Below are positions 52,181 to 61,279 of a stretch of 64,000 nt of DNA, one piece after another (within the stretch, counting starts at the first letter, position 1; each line of letters starts with the position of its first letter). A program made the translations under genes and the position numbers. The notes under the pieces were generated by a model that was not told where the DNA came from, did no database searches, and saw only the letters and a program-made list of their open reading frames with translations. The stretch is from Flavobacteriales bacterium. Lineage in GTDB: Bacteria > Bacteroidota > Bacteroidia > Flavobacteriales_F > PHOS-HE28. Where the stretch lies: contig JADJAA010000002.1 in NCBI GenBank assembly GCA_016704485.1, forward strand, positions 1,290,133-1,354,132, read 5' to 3'.

Positions 52181-52212
52181 TCTTTCAAGCTGACCTAGTT
52201 CAAGGTAGGGTA

Positions 52213-52230
52213 AACTGATCATTATCAGTT
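52213..52230. promoter_or_regulatory. Candidate Fnr box 2 before ccoS
   Basis: AACTGAT-CATT-ATCAGTT has perfect 7-bp arms and a 4-bp spacer, close to the Fnr consensus TTGAT-N4-ATCAA. Its centre is about 40 bp before a possible start downstream of TACACTTG (52250-52257), the usual class II activator distance; the -7 element has one mismatch. Confidence 0.55.
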
Positions 52231-52257
52231 TCGCGTCGCCTAAGGAGAGTACACTTG

Positions 52258-52428
52258 ATGAGCGTCATCTTTCTACTGATCACTTGCAGCACAGTTGTAG
52301 CCCTGGTCTTTCTGGGTGCCTTCGTTTGGGCTGTTCGCAAAGGGCAGTATGATGATGACCGATCGCCCGCAGTACGTATGTTGCACGACCTTCCACCCCA
52401 AGTGGATCCCAAGACGACAGCCGAATAG
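52258..52428 (+). CDS. ccoS: cbb3 oxidase assembly protein CcoS
   Basis: ATG 52258 opens a 56-residue protein, MSVIFLLITCSTVVALVFLG followed by AFVWAVRKGQYDDD, ending TAG at 52428. A single membrane span followed by W-x-x-x-x-G-Q-Y-D-D is the CcoS signature; it helps insert haem and copper into the cbb3 oxidase. A TAAGGAG stretch at 52241-52247 could serve as a ribosome site. The fused ccoNO gene follows 45 bp later. Confidence 0.85.
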   Translation: MSVIFLLITCSTVVALVFLGAFVWAVRKGQYDDDRSPAVRMLHDLPPQVDPKTTAE

Positions 52429-52473
52429 CCACGCCCCTCCTTTTCGAAAGCAGCAAAGCAAGATCAAGAAACC

Positions 52474-54606
52474 ATGATGGAACGTTTTCAATACGACAAC
52501 CGCATTGCAAAGAACTTCATGTTCGTTACCTTACTATGGGGTGTAGTCGGCACGTTGGTGGGGTTAACAGCTGCCATGCAATTGGTACTTCCTTCATGGA
52601 ACTTCGCTGAATGGGGCAGCTTCGGGCGGTTGCGTCCGTTGCATACGAACGCCATGGTCTTTGCCTTCGTAGGCAACGCCATTTTTGCGGGTGTTTATTA
52701 CAGCTTGCAACGTCTGTTGAAAACGCGGATGTACAGCGATCTGCTCAGCGCGATCCATTTCTGGGGTTGGCAGTTGATCATTGTTGCAGCAGCTATAACC
52801 CTACCCTTGGGAATGACAACGGGTAAGGAATATGCGGAATTGGAATGGCCCATCGACATTGCGATCACCTTGGTCTGGGTGGTATTCGGTATCAACATGT
52901 TCGGCACTATACTCAAGCGTCGTGAGCGGCACTTGTACGTGGCGATCTGGTTCTACATCGCAACATGGGTGACTGTCGCCATGTTGCACATCGTGAACAG
53001 TATTGAACTACCGATCTCACTCACCAAGAGCTACAGTTATTATGCAGGTGTGCAGGATGCGCTTGTGCAATGGTGGTACGGACACAATGCCGTAGCATTC
53101 TTCTTGACCACACCCTTCTTGGGATTGATGTATTACTTCTTGCCCAAAGCTGCGAACCGTCCGGTATACAGCTATAAACTTTCGATAATCCACTTTTGGA
53201 GTTTGATCTTCCTCTATATCTGGGCGGGTCCGCATCACTTGTTATACAGCGCGCTGCCGGAATGGGCACAATCGCTAGGCGTAGTATTCAGTATAATGTT
53301 GATCGCACCGAGCTGGGGCGGTATGCTCAACGGCCTGCTCACCTTGCGCGGTGCTTGGGACCGTGTACGTGAAGATCCCGTGCTCAAGTTCATGGTGGTA
53401 GCAGTTACCTGTTACGGCATGGCAACGTTGGAAGGTCCTCTGCTGAGCATCAAGAGCATCAATGCCATTGCACACTTCACGGATTGGATCATTGCCCACG
53501 TCCACATTGGTGGATTGGGTTGGAACGGCTTCTTGGCCTTTGGTATGATCTACTGGATGGCCCCACGCCTTTACGGCACCAAGCTGTATTCCACCACGCT
53601 GGCGAATTGGCATTTCTGGTTGGGCACATTGGGTATCATCTTCTATGCTATCCCACTTTATTTCGCTGGCTTCTTCCAAAGTCTTATGTGGAAGCAGTTC
53701 ACCCCGGATGGGTTCCTGGTCTACAAGAACTTCCTGGATACCTTGTTGGAGATCCAGACCGCATACTGGTTACGGGCATTGGGAGGCACATTGTACATCA
53801 CCGGTATATTGATCATGATCTACAATATCCGCAAGACGGTAAGCACAGGTAAACTCATCGCCAACGAAGATGCCGAGGCACCGGCAATGGAAGCAGAAGT
53901 AGCATCGACTTCTGCTGGGCACTGGCATCGGGCCATTGAAAAGCGCCCGATCCAAATGTTGATCTTGAGTTTGATCGTCGTTGGCATCGGTGGTGTACTG
54001 GAGATCGTGCCTACGTTTCTCGTGAAGAGCAACATCCCAACAATAAGTCAAGTAAAGCCATACACACCACTTGAGCTTCATGGCCGGGACATTTACGTAC
54101 GCGAAGGATGCTACACCTGCCACTCTCAAATGATACGTCCGTTCCGCAGTGAAACAGAACGTTATGGGGAATATGCGAAGGCGGGCGAATTCGTTTATGA
54201 TCATCCGTTCCAATGGGGCAGCAAACGCACAGGCCCCGATCTGTTGCGCGTAGGAGCCAAGTATCCCGATAGCTGGCATTACTACCACATGTTCGACCCC
54301 ACGTCCATGAGCCCTGGATCCTTGATGCCGGCCTATACAGCAATGTTCGAGAACGAGTTGGATATTACCACTACGGAGAAAAAGATCGAGGCTATGCGAA
54401 CGATGGGCGTACCGTATGCCGAGGACTTCCCTGCAAAAGCAAACGACGACATCGTGAAACAGCGCGATGCGATAACGGCTCGATTGAAAAAGGACGGGAT
54501 CGATGCTCAAAGCGATCGCGAGATCATTGCGGTCATCGCCTACTTGCAACGGCTGGGAACGGACATCAAGAGCAAACCGGTCGTAGAGATCAGTCAGCTA
54601 CCCTAA
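52474..54606 (+). CDS. ccoNO: Fused CcoN-CcoO subunit of the cbb3 cytochrome oxidase
   Basis: This 710-residue protein joins catalytic subunit CcoN (residues ~1-470) to the mono-haem CcoO (~500-710). The N part has LRPLHTNAMVFAFVGNAIFA (haem ligand), VQWWYGHNAVAFFLTTPFLG and SLIFLYIWAGPHHLLYSALP with CuB histidines, then HFTDWIIAHVHIGGLGWNGF. The O part has REGCYTCHSQMIRPF (haem c) near residue 545. The enzyme is a high-affinity terminal oxidase. Such N-O fusion is common in Bacteroidota. ATG 52474 or 52477 both fit. Confidence 0.95.
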   Translation: MMERFQYDNRIAKNFMFVTLLWGVVGTLVGLTAAMQLVLPSWNFAEWGSFGRLRPLHTNAMVFAFVGNAIFAGVYYSLQRLLKTRMYSDLLSAIHFWGWQLIIVAAAITLPLGMTTGKEYAELEWPIDIAITLVWVVFGINMFGTILKRRERHLYVAIWFYIATWVTVAMLHIVNSIELPISLTKSYSYYAGVQDALVQWWYGHNAVAFFLTTPFLGLMYYFLPKAANRPVYSYKLSIIHFWSLIFLYIWAGPHHLLYSALPEWAQSLGVVFSIMLIAPSWGGMLNGLLTLRGAWDRVREDPVLKFMVVAVTCYGMATLEGPLLSIKSINAIAHFTDWIIAHVHIGGLGWNGFLAFGMIYWMAPRLYGTKLYSTTLANWHFWLGTLGIIFYAIPLYFAGFFQSLMWKQFTPDGFLVYKNFLDTLLEIQTAYWLRALGGTLYITGILIMIYNIRKTVSTGKLIANEDAEAPAMEAEVASTSAGHWHRAIEKRPIQMLILSLIVVGIGGVLEIVPTFLVKSNIPTISQVKPYTPLELHGRDIYVREGCYTCHSQMIRPFRSETERYGEYAKAGEFVYDHPFQWGSKRTGPDLLRVGAKYPDSWHYYHMFDPTSMSPGSLMPAYTAMFENELDITTTEKKIEAMRTMGVPYAEDFPAKANDDIVKQRDAITARLKKDGIDAQSDREIIAVIAYLQRLGTDIKSKPVVEISQLP

Positions 54607-54809
54607 TGCTGAAATTCATCAAGCACCACATGGACACGATCAACGGGATCGGTATATACCCGGCGATCTCGTTCGTACTGTTCTTCACCTTCTTCGTTCT
54701 GATGCTGGTCTGGTTGCGGAAAGTGGGTCGCGATCACATGGACCACATGGCAGCACTGCCGATCAACGAAGAATTTTCCACCCTCGAAATAGAACACAAT
54801 GATCATTGA
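54606..54809 (+). CDS. ccoQ: CcoQ-like small subunit of cbb3 oxidase
   Basis: This 67-residue protein has one span (YPAISFVLFFTFFVLMLVWL) and a charged C-terminal tail (RKVGRDHMDHMAALP). The start overlaps the ccoNO stop (TAATG) and its end overlaps ccoP. Position and topology identify it as CcoQ; sequence alone is weakly conserved. Confidence 0.85.
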   Translation: MLKFIKHHMDTINGIGIYPAISFVLFFTFFVLMLVWLRKVGRDHMDHMAALPINEEFSTLEIEHNDH

Positions 54810-55980
54810 GCGCAATTCAATCCTACGCGGAACCGTCATTGCCTTCATGGCAACGACCACGCTACCCCTTCTCGCACAGGACGCAGTGCAGGCCGTTCAA
54901 GTAGAACCCGTGCTACACGTGAGCCGGGATCTCCTCTATGCGCTGGTTGCACTGGCTTTGACACAGGTGATATTCATTGCTTCTTTGGCGAGCATAATGC
55001 GCACCATGGGCGGTCCGGGAGGATGGATCACCAAATTGCTGAGTGATCGCAACAAAGCAGCCATTCTGCTGCCATTCCTGTTGCTCACCGCGAGCACCGT
55101 CAATGCGCAAGCATTCAAAGGAACTGATGCTGACATAAGCAGCTATCACACCTTCTGGATACTGACGATCATCAATGCATTTCTATTCATCATCCTGCTC
55201 GTTCAATTGAATCTGGTACGGAGGCTTACGCGCATGGTAAGCGGTTCAGAAGAAAAAGAAGCCGCACTTGAAACAGCAAGAGCGCTGGAACCAAGTTGGT
55301 GGGATAAGCTGATGAAGAGCTTGACCAAGCAGGTTGAGATCGAAAAGGAAAAAGACATCTTGTTGGAGCACGACTATGATGGTATCCGCGAGCTTGACAA
55401 CGTGCTGCCGCCTTGGTGGGTGTGGTTGTTCTACGGTTGTATTGCATGGGGCGTATTCTACTTGGCCGCAGTCCATGTCCTGGATATCCTACCGGAACAG
55501 AACACAGAATACAAAGAAGCCATGGCACAAGCGGAGATCGACATTGCAGCATATAAATCGACCCAGACCGCTACAGTGGATGAGACCAATGTGGAAATGA
55601 GCACTGAGGCGAACTTTCTGGCAGCGGGCAAAGCCAACTTCACAACCTTCTGTACACCTTGCCACGGGGCCGATGCAGCTGGATCCGAGAACTCTGTTGG
55701 TCCGAATCTGACAGATGCTCATTGGATACATGGCGGTGGCATCAAGAACGTGTTCAAGACCATCAAGTACGGCGTTCCGGAAAAAGGCATGATCAGTTGG
55801 AAGAGCCAATTGCAACCTAAAGAGATCAGTGAATTATCCAGCTACATCATGAGCTTACAGGGCACAGGCCCTGCCACACAAAAAGCACCGCAAGGTGAGC
55901 TCTGGCAAGAAGATGGAGCCGTGCCTACCGATAGTACGGCCATCACTGCGGATACTACGTCCGTGGCGGTGACGCAATGA
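54799..55980 (+). CDS. ccoP: CcoP, haem c subunit of the cbb3 oxidase
   Basis: This 393-residue protein has two N-terminal spans plus a third (WWVWLFYGCIAWGVFYLAAV) with the CcoP-N pattern YDGIRELDNVLPPWW. One class I haem c (FCTPCHGADAAG, Cys near residue 283) and a distal Met region (KGMISWKSQL) follow. Many proteobacterial CcoP proteins hold two haems; this one has one, as in other Bacteroidota. Its first codons overlap ccoQ and its stop overlaps ccoG. Confidence 0.93.
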   Translation: MIIERNSILRGTVIAFMATTTLPLLAQDAVQAVQVEPVLHVSRDLLYALVALALTQVIFIASLASIMRTMGGPGGWITKLLSDRNKAAILLPFLLLTASTVNAQAFKGTDADISSYHTFWILTIINAFLFIILLVQLNLVRRLTRMVSGSEEKEAALETARALEPSWWDKLMKSLTKQVEIEKEKDILLEHDYDGIRELDNVLPPWWVWLFYGCIAWGVFYLAAVHVLDILPEQNTEYKEAMAQAEIDIAAYKSTQTATVDETNVEMSTEANFLAAGKANFTTFCTPCHGADAAGSENSVGPNLTDAHWIHGGGIKNVFKTIKYGVPEKGMISWKSQLQPKEISELSSYIMSLQGTGPATQKAPQGELWQEDGAVPTDSTAITADTTSVAVTQ

Positions 55981-57372
55981 CACCTCAACCCGCTCATATA
56001 AAGCGCGACACAGCGCCGGATGAAAGCTACCGGGATGCGATAAGCACGGTGGACAAAGCAGGAAAACGCGTTTGGGTCTATCCGAAGAAACCCAAGGGAA
56101 AGTTCACCAAGTGGCGACAGCTGTTCGCCTATTCCGTGCTTGTCCTTTTATTCGTTGGTCCGTTCATTCGCATAGACGGAGAACCCTTGTTGATGATCAA
56201 CTTGGTGGAACGACGGTTCGTTTTCTTCGGGCAGGTGTTCTGGCCACAGGACTTCTTGATCTTCGTGATCGGCTTTCTCACGTTCATTGTCTTCGTCGCC
56301 TTGTTCACCGTCGCGTTCGGTCGGCTTTTCTGTGGCTGGGCCTGTCCGCAAACGGTATTCATGGAACATGTTTTCCGCCGAATAGAGTACGCCATTGAGG
56401 GCGATTGGAAACAACAACAAGCCTTGAACAAAGGCCCGATGGATGCCAACAAGGCTTGGAAGAAAACGCTGAAGCACATCATCTTCTTCAGCATCAGCTT
56501 CATCATTGCGAACACCTTTCTGGCCTATATCATCGGTTCGGATGAATTGTTGAGGATCATTAGGGAACCAGCGAACCAGCACATGGGTGGTCTGGCAGCG
56601 ATCGTTGCGTTCAGCGGAGCGTTCTATGGCAACTTCGCGTTCTTCCGGGAACAAGCATGTACCACGGTTTGTCCTTATGGTCGCTTACAGGGCGTATTGT
56701 TGGATCGCAAAGCATCATCATCGCTTATGATCATGTACGTGGCGAGACACGTGGTCTTTTCCGGAAGAACGAGGTGCGCGAAGAAGCCGGCAAGGGCGAT
56801 TGCATCGATTGCAAGGCCTGTGTTCATGTATGTCCTACGGGGATCGATATCCGCAACGGAACACAATTGGAATGTGTGAATTGCACGGCATGCATTGATG
56901 CGTGTGATCACATGATGGAAAGTGTGAACTTGCCCAAAGGGTTGATCCGCTATGCCAGTGAATCCGAGATCGCGGACAAGAAGCCGTTCCGTTTCGATAC
57001 ACGGATGAAGGCGTATTCCGTGGTATTGGTAGCGCTGATCGGTGTACTCAGCACGTTGATCGCCATACGATCTGATACGGATACTACCCTTCTACGCACG
57101 CCAGGAATGCTCTTCCAAGAACAACCGGATGGCCGCATCAGTAACTTGTACCACGTTAAGACCATGAACAAGACACAATACGATATGCCCTTGCGTATGG
57201 AATTGATGAATGCTGATGGCGAGATCAAGTTGATCGGAAAGTCGATGGACCTGAAGGCTGGTGAATTGGCGCAAGGTGAGTTGTTCATCATCCTTCCAAA
57301 GATCAATTGCAAGGCACCAAGACCAAGTTGGTGATAGGCGTTTTCAGTGGTGATAAGCTCTTGAGAAAGTAA
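55977..57372 (+). pseudogene. ccoG: CcoG polyferredoxin with two frameshifts
   Basis: ATG 55977 overlaps the ccoP stop. The first frame gives spans and the first Cys clusters (FCGWACPQTVFMEHVFRRIE; EQACTTVCPYGRLQGVLLDR). Near 56710 one base is missing; the second frame continues SIIIAYDHVRGETRGLF with CIDCKACVHVCPTGIDIRNG and CVNCTACIDACDHMM (4Fe-4S sites). A second shift near 57306 gives QGTKTKLVIGVFSGDKLLRK to TAA at 57372. With both repaired the protein is about 464 residues, normal for CcoG, a Cu(II) reductase of cbb3 assembly. Real decay or sequence error cannot be told apart here. Confidence 0.75.
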
Positions 57373-57409
57373 AGACATCCTTTGTGGGACCGATCGTGAT
57401 CAATAAGAA

Positions 57410-57845
57410 ATGAATTGGGGAAAAGGAATAACACTAGCGCTGATCGCCTTTGCGGGAATGATGGCCTACTTCCTGATCAGAGCTTCGGGGAATCCTTCAC
57501 CTTTGGTAACGGACAAGTACTACGAACAAGAGCTGAAATACCAGCAACGGATCAACAATACCAACCGCGCAGATGCACTTTCGGCGGATGGTGATGCGGA
57601 TCACTGCAAATGGCATTCGAGTGGAATTCCCAAAAGAAATTGACCCTGGAACAATGACGGGCGAGCTCACACTGCTGCGCCCGAACAACCCTACTTTGGA
57701 TAAAGCGATCGCAGTAATGGCAAGCAGTGATGGTATTTTCGAGATCGAAGGGGATCTACTTGCGCCTGGCCGGTACAACGCCTTGTTGGAATGGAAAGCA
57801 GGTGAGAGCGCGTATTACTCTGAACAAAGAATAGTGGTACAATGA
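57410..57845 (+). pseudogene. ccoH: CcoH/FixH-like protein with one frameshift
   Basis: ATG 57410 gives a membrane-anchored N-terminus (MNWGKGITLALIAFAGMMAY; VTDKYYEQELKYQQRINNT), then a shift near 57595 leads into ITANGIRVEFPKEIDPG, TLLRPNNPTLD and GRYNALLEWKAGESAYYSEQ to 57845. Y-Y-E-x-x-L-x-Y-Q and the late GRYNALLEW are FixH features. The repaired protein would be about 144 residues. It overlaps the next gene by four bases. Confidence 0.75.
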
Positions 57846-58546
57846 ATGCGCTGCTCGCCACCGCTTTCATACTTGGTATTGCGGGCAGCGCGCATTGTGT
57901 TGGAATGTGCGGACCTATTGCTTTGGCCGTGCCCTCCCCTGCACCGGGTTGGCGTGCAAGGCTCAGCAGCACGTTGATCCTGAATAGCGGACGACTTCTC
58001 ACGTACATGCTCTTGGGTGTAGCATTCGGAGCCTTTGGAAAAGCATTGGAGCTTGCCGGCCTCCAGCGCACCACGACGATCGTTGCCGGGACCATATTGC
58101 TGATATCCGTGATCGTACCGGGCCTCTTTGAGCGTTGGTCACCCACGGGATCAATAGCCCTGTTCATTGGTAGAATGCGTAGTCTGCTGGCAAGGAACTT
58201 GAAACGCACTGCGCCCGAAGCCTTGTTCCTTACGGGATCGCTCAATGGTCTATTACCATGCGGATTGGTCTATGCCGCTGCGCTTGGAGCCGCAACATTC
58301 GGAACGGTATGGCAAGGTGCATTGTTCATGGCGTTGTTCGGATTAGGAACTTGGCCTGCATTGATCGCGTTGAGAATGAGTGGATCCATGCTCGGCACCA
58401 ATGCCCGTAAAATGTTGCGCCGAGCTTCACCTGTCCTTGTAACAACGTTAGCCGTGTTAATGATCCTACGCGGCTTGGAATTAGGAATACCTTTGATAAG
58501 TCCACCACCGCCGACAGTAGCTGGCACCATTATTAATTGTCATTGA
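57842..58546 (+). CDS. SafE/TauE-like membrane protein of the cco cluster
   Basis: This 234-residue protein has six spans and the motif GIAGSAHCVGMCGPIALAV at the N-terminus (C-x-x-x-C near a His, likely metal binding), with SLNGLLPCGLVYAAALGAAT later. Members next to ccoGH are thought to be copper transport or delivery factors for the cbb3 oxidase. The start overlaps the ccoH stop (ATGA). Confidence 0.88.
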   Translation: MNALLATAFILGIAGSAHCVGMCGPIALAVPSPAPGWRARLSSTLILNSGRLLTYMLLGVAFGAFGKALELAGLQRTTTIVAGTILLISVIVPGLFERWSPTGSIALFIGRMRSLLARNLKRTAPEALFLTGSLNGLLPCGLVYAAALGAATFGTVWQGALFMALFGLGTWPALIALRMSGSMLGTNARKMLRRASPVLVTTLAVLMILRGLELGIPLISPPPPTVAGTIINCH

Positions 58547-58556
58547 ACAAGATCCC

Positions 58557-58952
58557 ATGAACACCACGACAGAAAAAAAAGTACACATTACCGACCTCCA
58601 TAACGACCATGAACTTTGGTTGAACAAATTGGCGTTCTGCAAAGAAGAGATCAGCATTTTGGAACACCGCATGGAAGAGATCGCGAAGCGGAACACCGGA
58701 TATGAGGTCATGGCAGAGCTGGAGCACTTCCAGAACCAATACATCCGTCAACGTGAAGTGATCGATGAACTCAGACACGAACTGAAGCTCCATGAGAACG
58801 GGTTGGCGAAAGAGAGCATAGAGCATCCCATAGCGATCGACCATCGGCTTTTTACGGATCACACCACGCATCGCGGAGCTATGGAGACATTCGACAAATT
58901 ATACTACGAACTGAAAAGTGAATTCATGCAGTGGTTGGTGAAACGCATGTGA
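58557..58952 (+). CDS. Coiled-coil protein downstream of cco genes
   Basis: This 131-residue soluble, charged protein has heptad-like stretches (LWLNKLAFCKEEISILEHRM; YIRQREVIDELRHELKLHE) and ends LYYELKSEFMQWLVKRM. No signal peptide or enzyme motif. It follows the SafE-like gene by 10 bp and may share its transcript. Function unknown. Confidence 0.7.
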   Translation: MNTTTEKKVHITDLHNDHELWLNKLAFCKEEISILEHRMEEIAKRNTGYEVMAELEHFQNQYIRQREVIDELRHELKLHENGLAKESIEHPIAIDHRLFTDHTTHRGAMETFDKLYYELKSEFMQWLVKRM

Positions 58953-58983
58953 TGGTATCCATTAAGTGATCGATCGCTTGATC

Positions 58984-59008
58984 GGTCACGTAATGTCCGG
59001 TCGTGACC
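58984..59008. promoter_or_regulatory. Inverted repeat before the VOC gene
   Basis: GGTCACG-N11-CGTGACC is a perfect 7-bp inverted repeat 16 bp before the ATG at 59024. It may be an operator or a hairpin in the leader; no promoter consensus is obvious beside it. Confidence 0.4.
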
Positions 59009-59023
59009 ACTATTTCAAATTGA

Positions 59024-59413
59024 ATGTTGCGCATCCACTTCATACTATACGTGCAGGATCAACTCCGTAGCACATCATTCTACACCGCTCTACTAGGCCT
59101 GGAACCCACGCTCAACGTACCGGGCATGACGGAGTTCGAACTTCCCGGTGGCAGCGTTCTGGGATTGATGCCGGAGAACGGAATTGCCAAGATCATCAGT
59201 GGGCCACTACCCCATCCTTCTACCGCTAATGGCACACCGAGATGTGAGTTGTACCTGGTAGGTACGGATCTTGTTGCTGCGTGCGAACGAGCCAAGCAAG
59301 CCGGAGCGCGGTTGATAGACGGAGCCAAAGACCGCGATTGGGGACATCGCACAGCATATTTCGTGGATCCGGATGGACATGTCATCGCGTTGGCATGTCA
59401 GATCGATCATTGA
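59024..59413 (+). CDS. VOC-superfamily (glyoxalase/dioxygenase fold) protein
   Basis: This 129-residue protein has paired beta-alpha-beta-beta-beta units: IHFILYVQDQLRSTSFYTAL and FELPGGSVLGL, then CELYLVGTDLVAACERAKQA and TAYFVDPDGHVIALACQI. A metal ligand set (H5, E late) is partly present. Exact substrate unknown; relatives include bleomycin-resistance and glyoxalase proteins. Confidence 0.85.
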   Translation: MLRIHFILYVQDQLRSTSFYTALLGLEPTLNVPGMTEFELPGGSVLGLMPENGIAKIISGPLPHPSTANGTPRCELYLVGTDLVAACERAKQAGARLIDGAKDRDWGHRTAYFVDPDGHVIALACQIDH

Positions 59414-59442
59414 TCGGGGTTTATACCAGTTCCTTGCGTCTT

Positions 59443-59460
59443 CCCTGACATTCGTCAGGG
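59443..59460. promoter_or_regulatory. Candidate Crp/Fnr operator of the dioxygenase gene
   Basis: CCCTGAC-ATTC-GTCAGGG is a perfect inverted repeat with 7-bp arms and a 4-bp spacer. Its centre lies about 41 bp before the transcription start predicted from the -7 element at 59481-59488, the classic class II activator position. No TTG lies at -33, which fits an activator-dependent promoter. Confidence 0.6.
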
Positions 59461-59480
59461 TAATACACGCAATAGCCCGG

Positions 59481-59488
59481 TACGTTTG
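59481..59488 (+). promoter_or_regulatory. -7 element of the dioxygenase promoter
   Basis: TACGTTTG matches TAnnTTTG. The expected -33 TTG is missing (GGG instead); the operator at 59443-59460 takes its place. Confidence 0.5.
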
Positions 59489-59517
59489 TGTATTGCGCCC
59501 TTGAGGCGTACGCTACA

Positions 59518-60030
59518 ATGCCATTGCAATCGATCACATCGATACGTGAATTGGTGCGCGAACTTTTGCGGCACCGGGACCGAAGTGAATTTGGAGAGAT
59601 CCTAGCACGCTACAATGTTCCAATAAAGGACATTGCGCCCTATTTCCGCTGGAACAATAAACACTACACCCGCACCTGCATCCAACGGAACAATGACTTT
59701 GAACTTTTGGTGATCTGCTACGAACCCGGCCAAAGTACAAGCATCCATGATTATGACAGCCAAACGGCCTGGATACATGCTGTGAAGGGGGAGGTGGTGG
59801 AAGAACGTTTCATCTATACCGGTGACGGACTCCAAAGAACATGCGAATTGATGCTGCGACCAGGAGAAGATGACTCGCTCACCAATGGCTCCTCGATCCA
59901 CCGGTTCATCAATAAAGGACCTGAACGTGCAATTACGTTGAATCTCTACGCAAAACCGATGAGCAAGTGGCGTGTCTACGATCCAGGCACGGGAGAAGCC
60001 ACTATCGCACCAGCAGGTCCAGCGCCGTGA
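59518..60030 (+). CDS. Cysteine dioxygenase-like cupin with an altered metal site
   Basis: This 170-residue cupin resembles cysteine dioxygenase, which oxidises cysteine to its sulfinate. Arg of HYTRT, the first iron ligand in SIHDYDSQTAW (H76), the third in SSIHRFI (H128) and the active-site Tyr of NLYAKPM are in the family order. The second iron ligand, His in rat CDO (IHDH), is Tyr here (IHDY78). Either the metal site differs or the protein acts on another substrate. Start ATG 59518; it follows an apparent activator-type promoter. Confidence 0.8.
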   Translation: MPLQSITSIRELVRELLRHRDRSEFGEILARYNVPIKDIAPYFRWNNKHYTRTCIQRNNDFELLVICYEPGQSTSIHDYDSQTAWIHAVKGEVVEERFIYTGDGLQRTCELMLRPGEDDSLTNGSSIHRFINKGPERAITLNLYAKPMSKWRVYDPGTGEATIAPAGPAP

Positions 60031-60065
60031 GCTTACCTGCGCCTGCTCTGCCTTATCTTTCCGGC

Positions 60066-61271
60066 ATGAGCACCTCAAAGGCAAAGGTTCTGGACACGTT
60101 GGACATGGAACGGGTCGGTGGTCTACTGTTCCGAACCGCAGCGGAAGGACTGGTGGTTGTTGATCGCGCTGGGGTGATCGTAATGAACAACCCACGGCTC
60201 AATACCATGTTCGGATACGCGAATGATGAATTGAGCGGTAGAACAATAGAAATATTGATCCCTGATGCGATACGCGGACAACACAAGAACCATAGAGAAA
60301 AGTACAATGAAAGGCCAGTGGAACGTTACATGGGGATCAGAATGGAACTCAACGGGAAGCGCAAGGATGGAAGCATATTCCCCGTTGAGGTCAGTCTCAA
60401 TCGCTTCAAAGTGGACGAAAAGCAGTATGCAATGGGGCTAGTGACCGATATTACGCTGCGGCACGAGGCAGGAGGTCGTGTTACGCAGGAGCAAACAGGA
60501 ATTGGAAGAACTGGTACACCAGCGCACAGCGGAACTGAAGACCGCGGAATCAACTATTCGTGAAGCATTGGAAAAAGAGCGTGAACTGCATGCATTGAAG
60601 AGCAGGTTCGTGGCCATGGCAAGTCACGAATTCCGCACTCCGCTCAGCACGATGCGCAAGCAGTGTGGATCGATCGGCAGGTATACGGAAGAAGCCAGTG
60701 ATGAGAAAGTGGACAAACACATTGGCCGGATACGGAACAAAGTGCGGGAGATGACCGCCATGTTGAACGAGTTCCTTTCACTGGAACGTATCGAGCAAGG
60801 GCAGGTACAATGCAATCCATCCACCTTCGACATTGTTGTCTCAGTATTGAATTGATCGAAGAATTGCGGCAATTGGCCAAACTGGGCCAAGCGTTGGATT
60901 ATGACCACACGGCCGGAGAACGTACCGTATTATTGGACCGCCAGATGCTGAGCAATGTGATCGCCAACCTGGTGACCAATGCGATCGAATACTCACCGGA
61001 GAACAAACCCGTCAAATTATCCACTCAAGTTGAGCACGACCGATTGATCGTTACCGTACGCGATGGAGGCATGGGCATCCCTGAAGAAGATCAACAGCAT
61101 CTATTCGAACGTTTCTTCCGTGGTAGCAACGCATCCACGATACAAGAACAGGACTTGGCCTAAATCTTGTGAAACGCTATTTGGAAATTCTCCAAGGCAC
61201 GATCGACTTCAAAAGCGCACCTTGGCAATACACTGTTCACGGTCACCCTTCCGACAAAACTAGCTACCTGA
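60066..61271 (+). pseudogene. PAS-domain sensor histidine kinase with several frameshifts
   Basis: ATG 60066 opens a protein with a PAS domain (FRTAAEGLVVVDRAGVIVMN; FGYANDELSGRTIEILIPDA) and PAS-C motif (RKDGSIFPVEVSLNRF). The following frames give a coiled coil (LEELVHQRTAELKTAES), the HisKA box MASHEFRTPLSTM, N-box NLVTNAIEYSPENKP, G-box DGGMGIPEEDQQHLFERFFR and GTGLGLNLVKRYLEI, ending GNTLFTVTLPTKLAT at TGA 61271. Shifts lie near 60470, 60845, 61145 and 61215. The repaired protein is ~400 residues. The PAS could sense oxygen or redox, as in FixL-type kinases, but no haem ligand is identified. Confidence 0.72.
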
Positions 61272-61279
61272 CACAATTC

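Noticed and set aside
58965..58980. AAGTGATCGATCGCTT near-palindrome
   Set aside because: One arm mismatch and GATC-rich text common in this genome; no better reading than chance beside the stronger repeat at 58984.
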